Shown piece after piece: positions 54,643 through 64,000 of a stretch of DNA of 64,000 nucleotides. This DNA is from Rhynchopus sp. YZ270_cl-10. Taxonomy: Eukaryota > Euglenozoa > Diplonemea > Diplonemida > Diplonemidae. The stretch spans positions 124,001 to 188,000 of the forward strand of contig OZ037916.1 in NCBI GenBank assembly GCA_964035575.1, read 5' to 3'. Below the pieces are notes generated by a model. It worked only from the letters and a program-made list of their open reading frames with translations, did not search any database and was not told the origin of the DNA. Each line of letters starts with the position of its first letter. The first letter of the stretch is position 1. The translations under genes were made by a program, and so were the position numbers.

Positions 54643-55083
54643 TCACAGGTTGTCCCCACGGATGCGGATGGTGTAGCTGAGGTCCTTCTGGATGAGGGTC
54701 TTCTTCTTCCTGTGGAGCTGCAGGATAACGGCACCCTCAAACACGCTGATCAGGTACTGCTCGCTTGCCTCCTGCATCGCCTCGAGTGCAGACGCACGGA
54801 AACGCATGTCCTGCTTGTGCTTGTCCATCACGTCACGCACAAGGCGCTGGAAGGGCGCCTTCTGGATCAGCAGCTGCGTCCCCTTCTGCAGTGCCTTGAT
54901 CTCACGCATCGCAACAGTTCCGGGCAACCAGCGGCCAGACTTCTTCACCACCTTCCCCTTCTTGTCCTTCTTCGCAGCGGGTCTGTAGTCCAGCTTCGTC
55001 ACCGGCTTCCTCTTCTTCTGCTCACCGTCCTTTCCGGTCGACGACTGCGACTTCTTCACAGACCTGGCAGGTGTGCGTGGCAT
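54643..55083 (-). CDS. Histone H3, divergent, copy 2 (146 aa)
   Basis: Same protein family and near-identical sequence to the copy at 50603, including about 60 bp of leader (CAG followed by AT 33 nt before the ATG) and part of the upstream repeat. The similarity suggests a recent duplication or gene conversion that included the 5' flank. Open sequence upstream of the ATG belongs to the repeat, not to the gene. Confidence 0.93.
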   Translation of the reverse strand: MPRTPARSVKKSQSSTGKDGEQKKRKPVTKLDYRPAAKKDKKGKVVKKSGRWLPGTVAMREIKALQKGTQLLIQKAPFQRLVRDVMDKHKQDMRFRASALEAMQEASEQYLISVFEGAVILQLHRKKKTLIQKDLSYTIRIRGDNL

Positions 55084-55186
55084 CTTCAAGTGTTGTGTGG
55101 CTGTTGTCTTGGTAATCTGCAGGGTGTGTGGTGGTGAGTGTGTGATACATTGGCATGTATTTAGCGGTGAGAAAGCATAGATGTGC

Positions 55187-55975
55187 TCGCAGTTGTGGCA
55201 CAGCAGAATGAGGGGTTGTGTATCTTGGTTCTTGGGAGTATCCCGTGAGTTTACTTGTTGAACACACGGGGCTGATAAGTCCTTGTTGCTGTGGGTTGTG
55301 GGAAATAACAGAAGAAAAGACTCAGCGTTGGTAGAGTGAAGTGTGTTGTGATCAATCAAGAGAACGCAAAAAAACGCGTCCCACTCAGCGTGGTGCATGG
55401 TCCATAAAGACGAATCTCATCATGTGCGTGTGGATGTGTCCGGCAGGAAAAGAGGGGAACAGTATCTCGAATGGTTTGGGTGTGCGTTGATGCCATGACC
55501 GGCAAAGACGCGACCGTTAAACCCCCTTCAGCAGAACAGCGAGGAAAGGCAACCTTCTTGTGTGTGTCAGGGGTGTTTGAAAATTGGAAAATTGTTATCT
55601 GGTCATGGAAAATGTCAGAAGCAAGACTGGCGTGTCATGTTGTTGTGTTGTCATCATCCGCAGGGGAGAGGTTGTTGGAACAAAAAGATGGCATCTCGCA
55701 AACCCTCCAACTCCTTTCCTAGCACAGGCAGCAATGGACAGGTGTTAATGAGCTGCTCGTAAGGGTGTTGTGTTTGAGGTTGTCGTTTTGCAGTCAGACG
55801 AGCGTTTTTCCTCAAAGACAGGGAGACGACATGACCCCAGGGCAACAGTGGCCACCAGGTAGCGTCGCCCTCCGTAGGGATATCACTTTGGTCATCATGT
55901 GCAAAGCATGTGGCTGTGCAGTGCGGTCTCTTGGTTCTTGGGAGTATCTCATGAGTTTACTTGTTGAACACACGA
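55187..55975 (+). repeat. 0.9-kb upstream mosaic repeat, copy 5 (C-D-A-B)
   Basis: C starts about 105 bp upstream of H3 copy 2. D, A (55566-55757) and B follow; then CTCTTGG is joined directly to TTCTTGGGAGTATC of module C, a deletion between CTTGG microrepeats, and the copy ends at GAACACACG. Confidence 0.9.
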
Positions 55976-57124
55976 AAAGAGGGGTTCCTTTATTTATGTT
56001 ATCATTCTTTCTCCCTCTGGCTCTCTCTGTAAATTCGTCTCTAATTGTGGCAGCTTTGGACAGCCAACCGCGCACCATTTACGGCGTCCTCCACCCTCTT
56101 CCCCACTTCCCCCAACAGTTTCAAACACTAGCTAAGGTTGGTATTTGGCTGTAATGTAGCACACTCAACAGCACATCATTGTTCTCTCCTTATCATCGGA
56201 AACAACTCCACTGAAGAGAAAAGGTGTGTAAGATGACTCTAAGCCTCTCGTGCCAAGAGTCAACTTACGTCACCTTGAAAAGAACTAAAGGGGAAGCTGA
56301 CAGTGCAAACGTCACTGAGACAACCAACGCCCTGTGGGAGGGAACAGTATTTGAGTTATCGACAAAATGTGCAGCGCAAAAAAACTAAAACTGGACGGGG
56401 GGTGTGAAGTAAAGAAAAAAACGAATTCTGTGGGGGATAAAAACGTATCCTACATCGTGCGCAACGTTATTTGTGTTTGCAGACACGTTCTGTGGGGTTA
56501 TGAAACCACCCTAAAGTTGTGTTGCATTGAGTGGCAAGAAGAAAAGGATCCGGCTTATTCACTGACAGAAGAACGATCAGATGCCGGTGGCGGGGGGATA
56601 ATCTACGGACGGTTTTTTAATTTTTAGTTCAAAAAAAACGTGAAAGACGAACGTGCCTCTCGTGTACACACATGGAAAAAAGGTTTCAAAAAGAGATGGT
56701 TCGCGTGCATGTAAGTCATGTACACAAAGGCGGATTCCGTCTCTTTTGCCTCAATACAGTGCAGACCACTTGCGTGGTGGCCACCCGTATTCAGATTTTG
56801 AAACTGAACAAATAACATTTTTTACCAACTGATCTTACTAATCTACTACTATTTTTCTTCTTTTCTTTCGTTAACCGCACTGTGTTAAAACCCCCCCTCC
56901 CCTCTCCCCCACGCTGACAAAATATGCCATCCAGACAAAAAAAGGGAAAAGCTTAGAGGAACATCTCATGCGCAGCCGCCGTCAAAAAAAAAACCCCCCT
57001 TGACGGACGAACGCACATCTCGTACACATCTTACGAGACAAAGAAAAATTCCCCCGCATTTCCCCTCTGTCTGAGAGGCACTTTTACCAGATCTATTTGA
57101 CAACCTCTACCCCCTTTTCAATTC
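55976..57124. other. Intergenic, no gene recognised
   Basis: An F1 copy (56222), a diverged dispersed repeat at about 56285-56345, and F1-like stretches near 56640-56680 and 57005-57035. A short frame at 56367-56627 is not gene-like. Confidence 0.55.
56222..56275 (+). repeat. F1 hairpin repeat with different stem
   Basis: Arms GACTCT and AGAGTC flank AAGCCTCTCGTGCCA; the stem differs from other copies on both sides. Confidence 0.6.
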
Positions 57125-57595
57125 TCATGAACGCCGTGCTAAAGAGGATGCTTCCGACTGCCACCCTTCGTCGTACCTGCTTTTTCTTGGTGAACTATCA
57201 GACGAGCGTGACGCTATTGTACGGGGCGAGCTGTTGGGCCTTTGGAACCAATCGTGGAGGCGGGACTTTGCCATTGCGGCCTCTGTGGTTGAGTCCCAGT
57301 CGCCTTTGAGATGGTGTATGCGCATCGACACTGTCTGCGCTTCTGGTGTGCTGGTGGACGCAGCGTGGGTACGTGCCCGCCTCGTGTCCTTCCGCAGTGC
57401 GACAGTCCGCATGCGTGCGGTGCGCAGCTCCTCAAGAAGGCCTGCGTTCACACCCTGCGCCTCGCGTAACGTCTGCTGCAGTGCATCCTCACTCTCCGTA
57501 CTGCTCGCACGGTTGCTCTCTGTCTGACTCCGGTACGACACAGGAACCGGAGCTGTGTGCCGATGAGGCGGAGCAGCGCCAAAACTGTCGTTCAT
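57125..57595 (-). CDS. Unrecognised Ser/Arg-rich protein, 156 aa
   Basis: MNDSFGAAPPHRHTAP start. A helical, coiled-coil-like middle (about 38-70; LQQTLREAQG, LLEELRTARM), then a disordered tail with SSP and RS motifs that ends SLARRS. The ATG follows CTAACAG by three bases, which looks like an acceptor site. No family is recognised. The 0.9-kb repeat begins about 135 bp upstream. Confidence 0.65.
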   Translation of the reverse strand: MNDSFGAAPPHRHTAPVPVSYRSQTESNRASSTESEDALQQTLREAQGVNAGLLEELRTARMRTVALRKDTRRARTHAASTSTPEAQTVSMRIHHLKGDWDSTTEAAMAKSRLHDWFQRPNSSPRTIASRSSDSSPRKSRYDEGWQSEASSLARRS

Positions 57596-57728
57596 TTTCT
57601 GTTAGTGCATGGGATGGGGTGGGGTGCTGTGTGTTGTGGTGGAGAGGGGAAGTGAAGGGGGTGTGGTGGGGTGGGTGTGTTTGATAATAGGGTTCTTGCA
57701 GGATATGGCCGCAGGTGGGTGTGGGTGT

Positions 57729-58838
57729 GTGTCAGGGGTGTTTGAAAATTGGAAAGTTGTTATCTGGTCATGGAAAATGTCAGAAGCAAGACTGGCGTGT
57801 CATGTTGTTGTGTTGTCATCATCCGCAGGGGAGAGGTTGTTGGAACAAAAAGATGGCATCTCGCAAACCCTCCAACTCCTTTCCTAGCACAGGCAGCAAT
57901 GGACAGGTGTTAATGAGCTGCTCGTAAGCGTGTTGTGTTTGAGGCTGTCGTTTTGCAGTCAGACGAGCGTTTTTCCTCAAAGACAGGGAGACGACATGAC
58001 CCCAGGGCAACAGTGGCCACCAGGTAGCGTCGCCCTCCGTAGGGATATCACTTTGGTCATCATGTGCAAAGCATGTGGCAGTGCAGTGCGGTCTCTTGGA
58101 ACGTTTGAACAGGAGTCACAGCAGTAACAAGGCTGCGTCCATGCCTGACGCACCCTCTTGTGGATGTCGTTTTGTGTTGTGTTGTTGTGGCTGAGTCGAT
58201 CTCGCACTCCCTGTGACACACAAACCCACTGGATGAGGGCCTGTGTGTCTAAGGCATGGGATATGCTCGCAGTTGTGGCACAGCAGAATGAGGGGTTGTG
58301 GTATCTTGGTTCTTGGGAGTATCCCGTGAGTTTACTTGTTGAACACACGGGGCTGATAAGTCCTTGTTGCTGTGGGTTGTGGGAAATAACAGAAGAAAAG
58401 ACTCAGCGTTGGTAGAGTGAAGTGTGTTGTGATCAATCAAGAGAACGCAAAAAAACGCGTCCCACTCAGCGTGGTGCATGGTCCATAAAGACGAATCTCA
58501 TCATGTGCGTGTGGATGTGTCCGGCAGGAAAAGAGGGGAACAGTATCTCGAGTGGTTTGGGTGTGCGTTGATGCCATGACCGGCAAAGACGCGACCGTTA
58601 AACCCCCTTCAGCAGAACAGCGAGGAAAGGCAACCTTCTTGTGTGTCAGGGGTGTTTGAAAATTGGAAAGTTGTTATCTGGTCATGGAAAATGTCAGAAG
58701 CAAGACTGGCGTGTCATGTTGTTGTGTTGTCATCATCCGCAGGGGAGAAGGTTGTTGGAACAAAAAGATGGCATCTCGCAAACCCTCCAACTCCTTTCCT
58801 AGCACAGGCAGCAATGGACAGGTGTTAATGAGCTGCTC
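57729..58838 (+). repeat. 0.9-kb upstream mosaic repeat, copy 6 (full A-B-C-D-A)
   Basis: The most complete copy. A starts at 57731, the next A at 58645, so the unit is 914 bp. It ends at GAGCTGCTC, as do the other arrays that finish in module A. Confidence 0.92.
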
Positions 58839-59137
58839 TCGTGGTAACCAACTTTGTTTCATCTAAACTGCAGAAGTTTTCAAAGACTCCCCCCTTTTAC
58901 TTTTTCTTTTTTCTTTTTCTTTCCTTTTCCTCGAACACAAAGGAAAAGCGTTCACAGAACACAAATACACAATTGGTGTGGCTTAGGTTAAAGTCAAAGG
59001 CCAAGCAAAGCACAACAAAACCAAGAAGGGACCCAACACGGCCCACTGCCAGAAGCACAAAACAGCTTCCCTCTTGAAGCCGGGAAGGGCAAGCGTAGTA
59101 GGGGATGATAAATGGACAGAGTCCTTTCAAAAAAAGG

Positions 59138-59177
59138 GTTGAAAAGATGAACCTAAGCCTCTCATGCTTAGACACCT
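59138..59177 (+). repeat. F1 hairpin repeat
   Basis: GTTGAAAAGATGAACCTAAG, CCTCTCATGCTTAGACACCTT; stem CTAAGC/GCTTAG. Confidence 0.65.
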
Positions 59178-59270
59178 TTTAAAAAAGGGGGATTTGAACG
59201 ATAAATGAACCACTGAGACACAATCTTTCAAGAAGTAAAAAGCTAGTCAAAAAAAAAGTGAATTTTGATA

Positions 59271-59340
59271 GTGCAAAAACGCCTCTGGGACGCAGGGCAC
59301 TGACACTCCGCAGGGTTATCGAACCCCAGGAGTGTTGCCA
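59271..59340 (+). repeat. Double-hairpin repeat, copy 2, fused to F2 end
   Basis: Same order as 47401 (GCCTCTGGGAC, ACTGACACTCCGCAGGG, AACCCCAGGAGTG), followed by the GTTGCCACAGTTGCGCAATC end of F2. Confidence 0.6.
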
Positions 59341-59576
59341 CAGTTGCGCAATCTCCACTTTCTTTTTTTTGCGTTTTGTTTGTTTGTTTTTTGATAATTG
59401 GAGTGCAAGCTTTGTGCTTGCTGCTGGTGGATATTTATTTTTATTTTGGCTGCAGTCATTTAAAAACAAACCATGAAGAGCCAAATTGAAAAGAAAAGTT
59501 TACAAGCCTCACGTGATTACGTCACCTTGAGAAAAATACGTGGTTTTTTTTTACGCAAACTACTCTGCACCCTCCC

Positions 59577-59702
59577 CTAGAGCACCGTTCGAAGAAGCAT
59601 AGTGTATTGTGCCATTAGGAATACAGTAAAAATTCTCCTCAGATTTGTTGGGCGCAGAAAACGTAAGAGGAAAGAGTCCGGCACCGGTTGGCTTGAAGCC
59701 AT
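59577..59702 (-). CDS. Candidate small protein, 41 aa
   Basis: A frame MASSQPVPDSFLLRFLRPTN, rich in hydrophobic and Arg residues, whose ATG directly follows TTCTTCTCAG behind a T run. Composition is balanced. Another frame over the same island (59560-59787) is also open, so this could be a small gene, an exon in a different frame, or chance. Confidence 0.2.
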   Translation of the reverse strand: MASSQPVPDSFLLRFLRPTNLRRIFTVFLMAQYTMLLRTVL

Positions 59703-60053
59703 CTGAGAAGAACACTGCACACACACGACACAAAAAAAAAAGGATCACGCTCTTCCTCACAAAACCACGGTGCTGAAACAGAGGCACACACTAACGTTGT
59801 AGATAACGAATAAGCAGTTACCATTGCACCTACATTGGCAACCTCGTTTTGTCATAAATGAATCGTTGATCTAAAGAATTGAGATACCCTCTGAAAATCT
59901 TGGAAAAAAACAACAACAACAAAATTTTATAAGATGGGCCTCAGCCTACAGCAAGAAAGAAAAAAAATCCCATTTTTCACTCATAACCCTTCGGGGTGAT
60001 GGACAAAAAAAAACCCCTGCAAAAACAACAAAAATGAAACCTTGCGTCGCACA

Positions 60054-62521
60054 TCACGCCACCTTCTTTGTCTCCCCGTATGTATCGGGGGAGTCTTTGA
60101 ACGTGCCGAAGAGAACATCCCAGACCATGACGTACTGCCCGTAGTTGGTGCGGATGTCCACACGGTGGTGCTGTTTAGGTGGTGGATAAAATGTACGACA
60201 CATTGAAGAGAAAAATTACACATAGACGTCCTTGAGCACACATCTTACAGAACTAAGGCGTTTTAGGGGGGTTACTGGGGGGGAGCTATTAAAGTATACG
60301 TATACTTTATTCGGCGGGAATTACTGCTTAAATGGCCAAAAAACGAAAAAGGAAAAAAAAAAAAAAGTGAAGTTATTAATGCAGGCACCTCCGACTGACC
60401 CACGTACGATGCCAGCCATCCGGATGAAAGCACAAGTACCCTGCGGCCAACAACAGAAGATGTAAAAAGGAAACCTAATGACTGGCCCGTACCGTAAGAG
60501 AACGAGGGCGGTTCACAACCGCTCGACAGCCGGCGGCCCACCTTCCGTTGAAGAGTTGTGAGCTTACAGGTACTGCAGTTCGCTGCACCCAACGCTTGAT
60601 GCACGATAGTCTACACAAGAGAGCAGAAACCCAAAAACACAAAAAGGGGTGGGCGGGGGGGTCACAACATCTCTCTCTTGGCGCCCCATGCTGTACCGAC
60701 AGTTGGGCCTCACCCTTTCTCTTAGGGATATACATGGACGTCCTTACAGGCAGCACACCGTAACCCAAAGGCGTGGCAGAGAGACTCCGTAGAGCGACTC
60801 TGGCCTGACCGCTGGCCATTTATGCTCCGGGTGCGAGCACCCATCATAGCATAGGGGGCCAGCCTGACCCAGCATTTATATACCCTGCCAGGGTGAACTT
60901 GCATAAAAGAGGGCAGGGGCGTTTAGACCCTGAGGACTAGGGGAAGTCCCGCATACCCCAACAGAAAGACAAAGGCTATGCACTGGTGATATAGGAGAGG
61001 CAGGGTTGCTGAAAAACAAAAAGACCCTGAAGGCACAAAAACGCCCCGCATACCCCTCCTCGCCTCCTGTTTTGTAATCTCTCAGGTAGGAGACATCGGT
61101 TCGAGCGGTCAACACCTTCATAGAGTTTCTGGAGGAACGGACCCCCGGATGCAATTTAAGGTCCAGCCCAGAACCAAAAAAAAAATCACTGTTATTTTGG
61201 GGTTTCTAGTGGCCGAAACCTCGCGAAAACACCACCATTGGCATTTTTGGGACAATCCCAGCCAGTGGTGGGGTCAATGTGGAAAAATGAACAATTTTTT
61301 GGTGACTTAAATTTTCACAAATCTGAACCCCGTCAGCACCAATCGTGTAAAAACTGATACACGCGTTTTAGGTCAAAAATACTCATTTCTCAGCTCAAAG
61401 TGACCCCATCACAGCACGCACAGAATCCGGACCACCGAAATCAAAAAAAAAAAAATTCCGATTTTTTGTGCAAAAATTGCTGTAAATTTTTTTTAGTAGA
61501 AAAATGTACACAAAAACCGTATACTTTATTTCACAGATTTACACGCTCAAAATGGGTTTCCGCACCGTATACTTTATTACCCCCGTATACTTTATTAGCC
61601 CCCCCCCAGTAATGAAAACTGTCCCCCCGGTCCTATGATAGGACACAACAGACGCTCTCAAACGACTAGTGGACAAAGGCCAGAGAAGGGTGGCAGCGGG
61701 GTGCACGATAGCATGTGTGTCCAGGGCATGTGTAATGATTTGATTGACTTTTGGATGTATTTATGTTGAATAAAAGGGGCACATACTGTGTCATGGGCGG
61801 AAACTGCGAAGAGCCATTTGTGGAGCTTTATATTGCAGCGGGTGTGGTTGAGAGACGCAAAGTAGCCTCCAATGGCGATGAAGAGGGTTATCGTGACAAC
61901 GTGCACAGGGACAACCATGTTGACAAGGTGCAGTGCGAGCAGGTGGTCGTAGTTGCCGATGACAAACTCGATTGGGTGGGTGTTGATTGCATCAACGTTG
62001 CCACGGAAGGGCGCATGCTGCTGGTGGTGATGCTTATGCAGTGCGTTGTACACCGAGGGCACATGCATTGCACGGTGAAACCAATAGTAAAAGAACTCAT
62101 ACACAACAAACAGCGCCAACAGCTGCACCGGAATCACCACCAGATCCTGCGCAACAAGCGCACCCCAACCCCCAAGACACCACCCCCACTGCATTGCGTG
62201 GTACGTAAAGAACACTGTAATCGCCTTGTTGATGGAGACACACCACAGATCGTATGCCTGGAGCCGATGTTGTTTTTGTTCTTCGGTGCTTGGAATGCGT
62301 TCGCTTTTGGTGTGGAAGACCTCTGGTGCAAGGGCATAAAACGCAAACCCTCCATAGACCACTGCAATCAACCCAACCAGCCACACCCCATCAGAAATCC
62401 CCAAGTGCGTTGTGTTGAATTTAATAAAGAGAGACTCTGTGATGTCCGAAAAGTCGTGGGTCATAACATTGAGAAATGTTTCTGCAGTGGTACGGACCAG
62501 GTTCGTTGTGGCATTGTCCAT
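60054..62521 (-). CDS. Fatty acid hydroxylase superfamily (sterol desaturase-like), 283 aa, two exons
   Basis: A membrane di-iron oxidase of the ERG25/ERG3/CH25H type. Exon 1 is 62521-61787 (245 codons), exon 2 is 60170-60054 (38 codons plus stop). Histidine boxes: HRAMH at 149-153, HKHHH at 162-166, and HDTHH at 243-247, which only appears when the exons are joined in phase 0. SLNHT at about 223-227 and NYGQYVMVWDVLFGTFKDSP near the C-terminus are family features. Hydrophobic segments lie at about 47-65, 98-115, 122-147 and 198-220. Donor GTATGT, acceptor CTAAACAG. The 1616-nt intron contains a TIR element. Substrate (sterol or fatty acid) is not determined. Confidence 0.88.
60272..61612. 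mobile_element. TIR DNA element (about 1.34 kb) inside the hydroxylase intron
   Basis: Left end TTACTGGGGGGGAGC then TATTAAAGTATACG; right end inverted CGTATACTTTATTAGC then CCCCCCCCAGTAA. TA flanks CTGGGG on both sides, which fits a TA target duplication. GTATACTTTATT is repeated four times near the ends. The interior includes a copy of the 90-bp element (60376) and a GC-rich core (about 60480-61160) with no recognisable transposase. Confidence 0.75.
60376..60460 (+). repeat. 90-bp GC-rich dispersed element, copy 4
   Basis: AATGCAGGCACCTCCGACTG, CCCACGTACGATGCCAGCC, CCCTGCGGCC. It lies within the TIR element. Confidence 0.75.
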
Positions 62522-64000
62522 TTCTGCTTTTTATATCAAAATATGTGTTGTCTGGAGAGAGAAACTAAATGCAATGGATGGTGTTGATTTTTTAGGTGTA
62601 TTTTGAAAAAAGGGGATCATTTTTTGCTTAATTTCGCTTCGTTTTGTATGACTTTTTGTTTCGCCTTTCTAGCTGTTTTTCAGTGAAAAGACGAAGAAAA
62701 AAAAATGGAGGGCGAGGGGGGCAGATTCACACAAAAAATTGAAAAATGGGGTGTAACTGCCCCTCCCCTCCCAGCAGAGATATACAGAAAACTTATTTGT
62801 TCAATAAATTTTGTCTTTTTGATTTGCAATAATTTTTTACGGTGCAAAAAAATTTAAAAAGACCGTGGTGGGCGTATTCCTAACAACAACAACAGCAATA
62901 ACGACAACAACAACAAATTAGGTACATATACTTTCAGATCGAAGATGAGAAAGTACAAAGGACGCATACAGATACATCCTATCTTATGTGTTGCGGGAGA
63001 AGGAAAAAAAAAACGTAAAAAGAAGAGAAACTGCAACTGTTTCTACAAGAGAGGAACTGACTATTGTCACCTCGTCTTTTTTTGTTTGTTTTGTTTTGGG
63101 CCACCTGATTGTTACCCCTAGAAAAGGAGCGGATAGGCACGGATAGGGCCGGGCAGGAAAGGACAGGTTAAGTGATAGCTCTTGTGCCAAAGAAAACATC
63201 GAACAAACAGGAGTGCAAGTTCACGGCCAGTACCCAGTACCCAATTCAAAAAAAAAAAAAAATTCCCTGATTTTTCGACCCCGCGGATAGGCGCAGATAG
63301 ACGCGTATAGTGGAGGCTAGGGCGAGGATAGACCGTGTAGAGCAGAAAGCCGTCTTTTTTGTTTGAGTCAACAATCGCCTAAGAAACCACTTGGGGTTGA
63401 TAGGGTCTGTACTCAATGTTGGCCGAAAGCCTTTTTGTACTACGGAAGGCACAGACGTCAGTCGTCCTGAACCCTTGAGAGCAACTTTTATGGAAAACAT
63501 CTTCCCCCCAGGGTATTCTTACATGAGTTCTTTTTTTTGGGGGTAAAATCAGGTGGCCATTGGGTGGGGAAATAAATATTTCTATGAGACGTCTAAGCCT
63601 GGCATACCTCAGTCAACCTAGAATAGAAAATAGCTGATATGAGATGGTCCGAAGATTCACTCTGTATAATAACCAGCGCAGCCACTTGCCAGTGGCACAT
63701 TTAAAAAAGGGGGAAAAAACGAGCTTTTTTTGAAAGAAAACAAAACTGTTGGAATTTTGTATTTCAATCTGATTTTTTTTTAAAACCCGAGTGGCGGTAT
63801 TTTGCTACCGGGCCAAGATCAGGTGGTATTTCCACAGGTTTACACTTTTGTTTTGCAGTTATCCCCCAACCATTTGCTAAGATACACAGCTTAACAAAAA
63901 AACCGCAATTTTTTTGCTATCCCGATGCCTGTTTAACTGATGTATTTTTTTTTTAGGTTGGTCTGCTGCGAGGTTACAAAATGGTAATGAAGCCGTTGGG
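62522..64000. other. Intergenic to right edge, no gene recognised
   Basis: A and T runs, a GATAGG-type degenerate minisatellite (about 63125-63325), an F1-like stretch near 63590 (GACGTCTAAGCCTGGC), and a hairpin at about 63766-63826 with CTGAT/ATCAG and CCCG/CGGG arms. The GTACCCAGTACC motif at 63231-63241 also occurs near 14950. Confidence 0.55.

Larger units (their letters stand above)
58839..60053. other. Intergenic, repeats plus one small candidate frame
   Basis: F1 (59138), double hairpin joined to a partial F2 end (59271-59362), and a balanced-GC island at 59570-59800 holding the candidate frame listed next. Confidence 0.55.

Noticed and set aside
61080-61160. tRNA-like GGTTCGAGC in the intronic TIR element
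   Set aside because: No complete cloverleaf could be drawn on either strand.

Overview
This window comes from the nuclear genome of a protist. It carries spliceosomal introns with GTATGT or GTATGC donors, a core histone cluster, and a eukaryotic uS11 (RPS14) gene. Every protein gene I can support lies on the minus strand across about 62 kb, which looks like one directional gene cluster. Three things point to Euglenozoa, more likely a diplonemid or euglenid than a kinetoplastid because conventional introns are present: this one-strand layout, a lysine-rich H1-like protein with no winged-helix domain, and strongly divergent H3/H4. CAG acceptor-like sites shortly upstream of many start codons, a PSP1-domain protein and cyclase-like domains fit the same picture. 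The assignment is inference (about 0.5); no spliced-leader RNA, rRNA or tRNA gene was found to settle it.

Layout. Positions 1-55 hold the first codons of a gene leaving the left edge. 1007-2059 is a four-exon uS11 gene. 2390-3062 (plus strand) is a decayed transposase. 3296-10297 encodes a 2333-aa protein with three cyclase-like domains. 11163-25358 is a 14-kb gene-poor stretch of homopolymer tracts, hairpin repeats and fold-back elements. 25359-31362 holds a PSP1-domain protein and two proteins I do not recognise. 31363-34094 is intergenic, with a tandem duplication and a datable MITE insertion. 34095-41841 is best read as one two-exon gene for a 2523-aa fusion enzyme (sugar-nucleotide epimerase/dehydratase, several glycosyltransferase domains, a kinase-like domain, GTP cyclohydrolase II and an arylamine N-acetyltransferase-like domain); its intron carries a small fold-back transposon. 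42185-42946 is unrecognised. 48106-49182 is an ARF-like GTPase with a predicted acylated N-terminus. 50603-55083 is the histone cluster: H3, H2A, H2B, H4, H1-like and a second nearly identical H3. 57125-57595 is unrecognised. 60054-62521 is a fatty acid hydroxylase whose third histidine box is split by an intron that holds a 1.34-kb TIR element.

Between the genes are several repeat systems. A mosaic repeat of about 0.9 kb sits just upstream of six of the minus-strand genes, always in the same orientation. Two families of 40-65 bp hairpins, F1 after an A-tract and F2 after a T-tract, have fixed outer sequence but inner stems that vary in complementary fashion; all copies I found share one orientation. 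Non-autonomous DNA transposons include a hAT-type element with an 8-bp target duplication. I recognised no LTR, retroviral or other virus-like element, no CRISPR array and no broken toxin gene.
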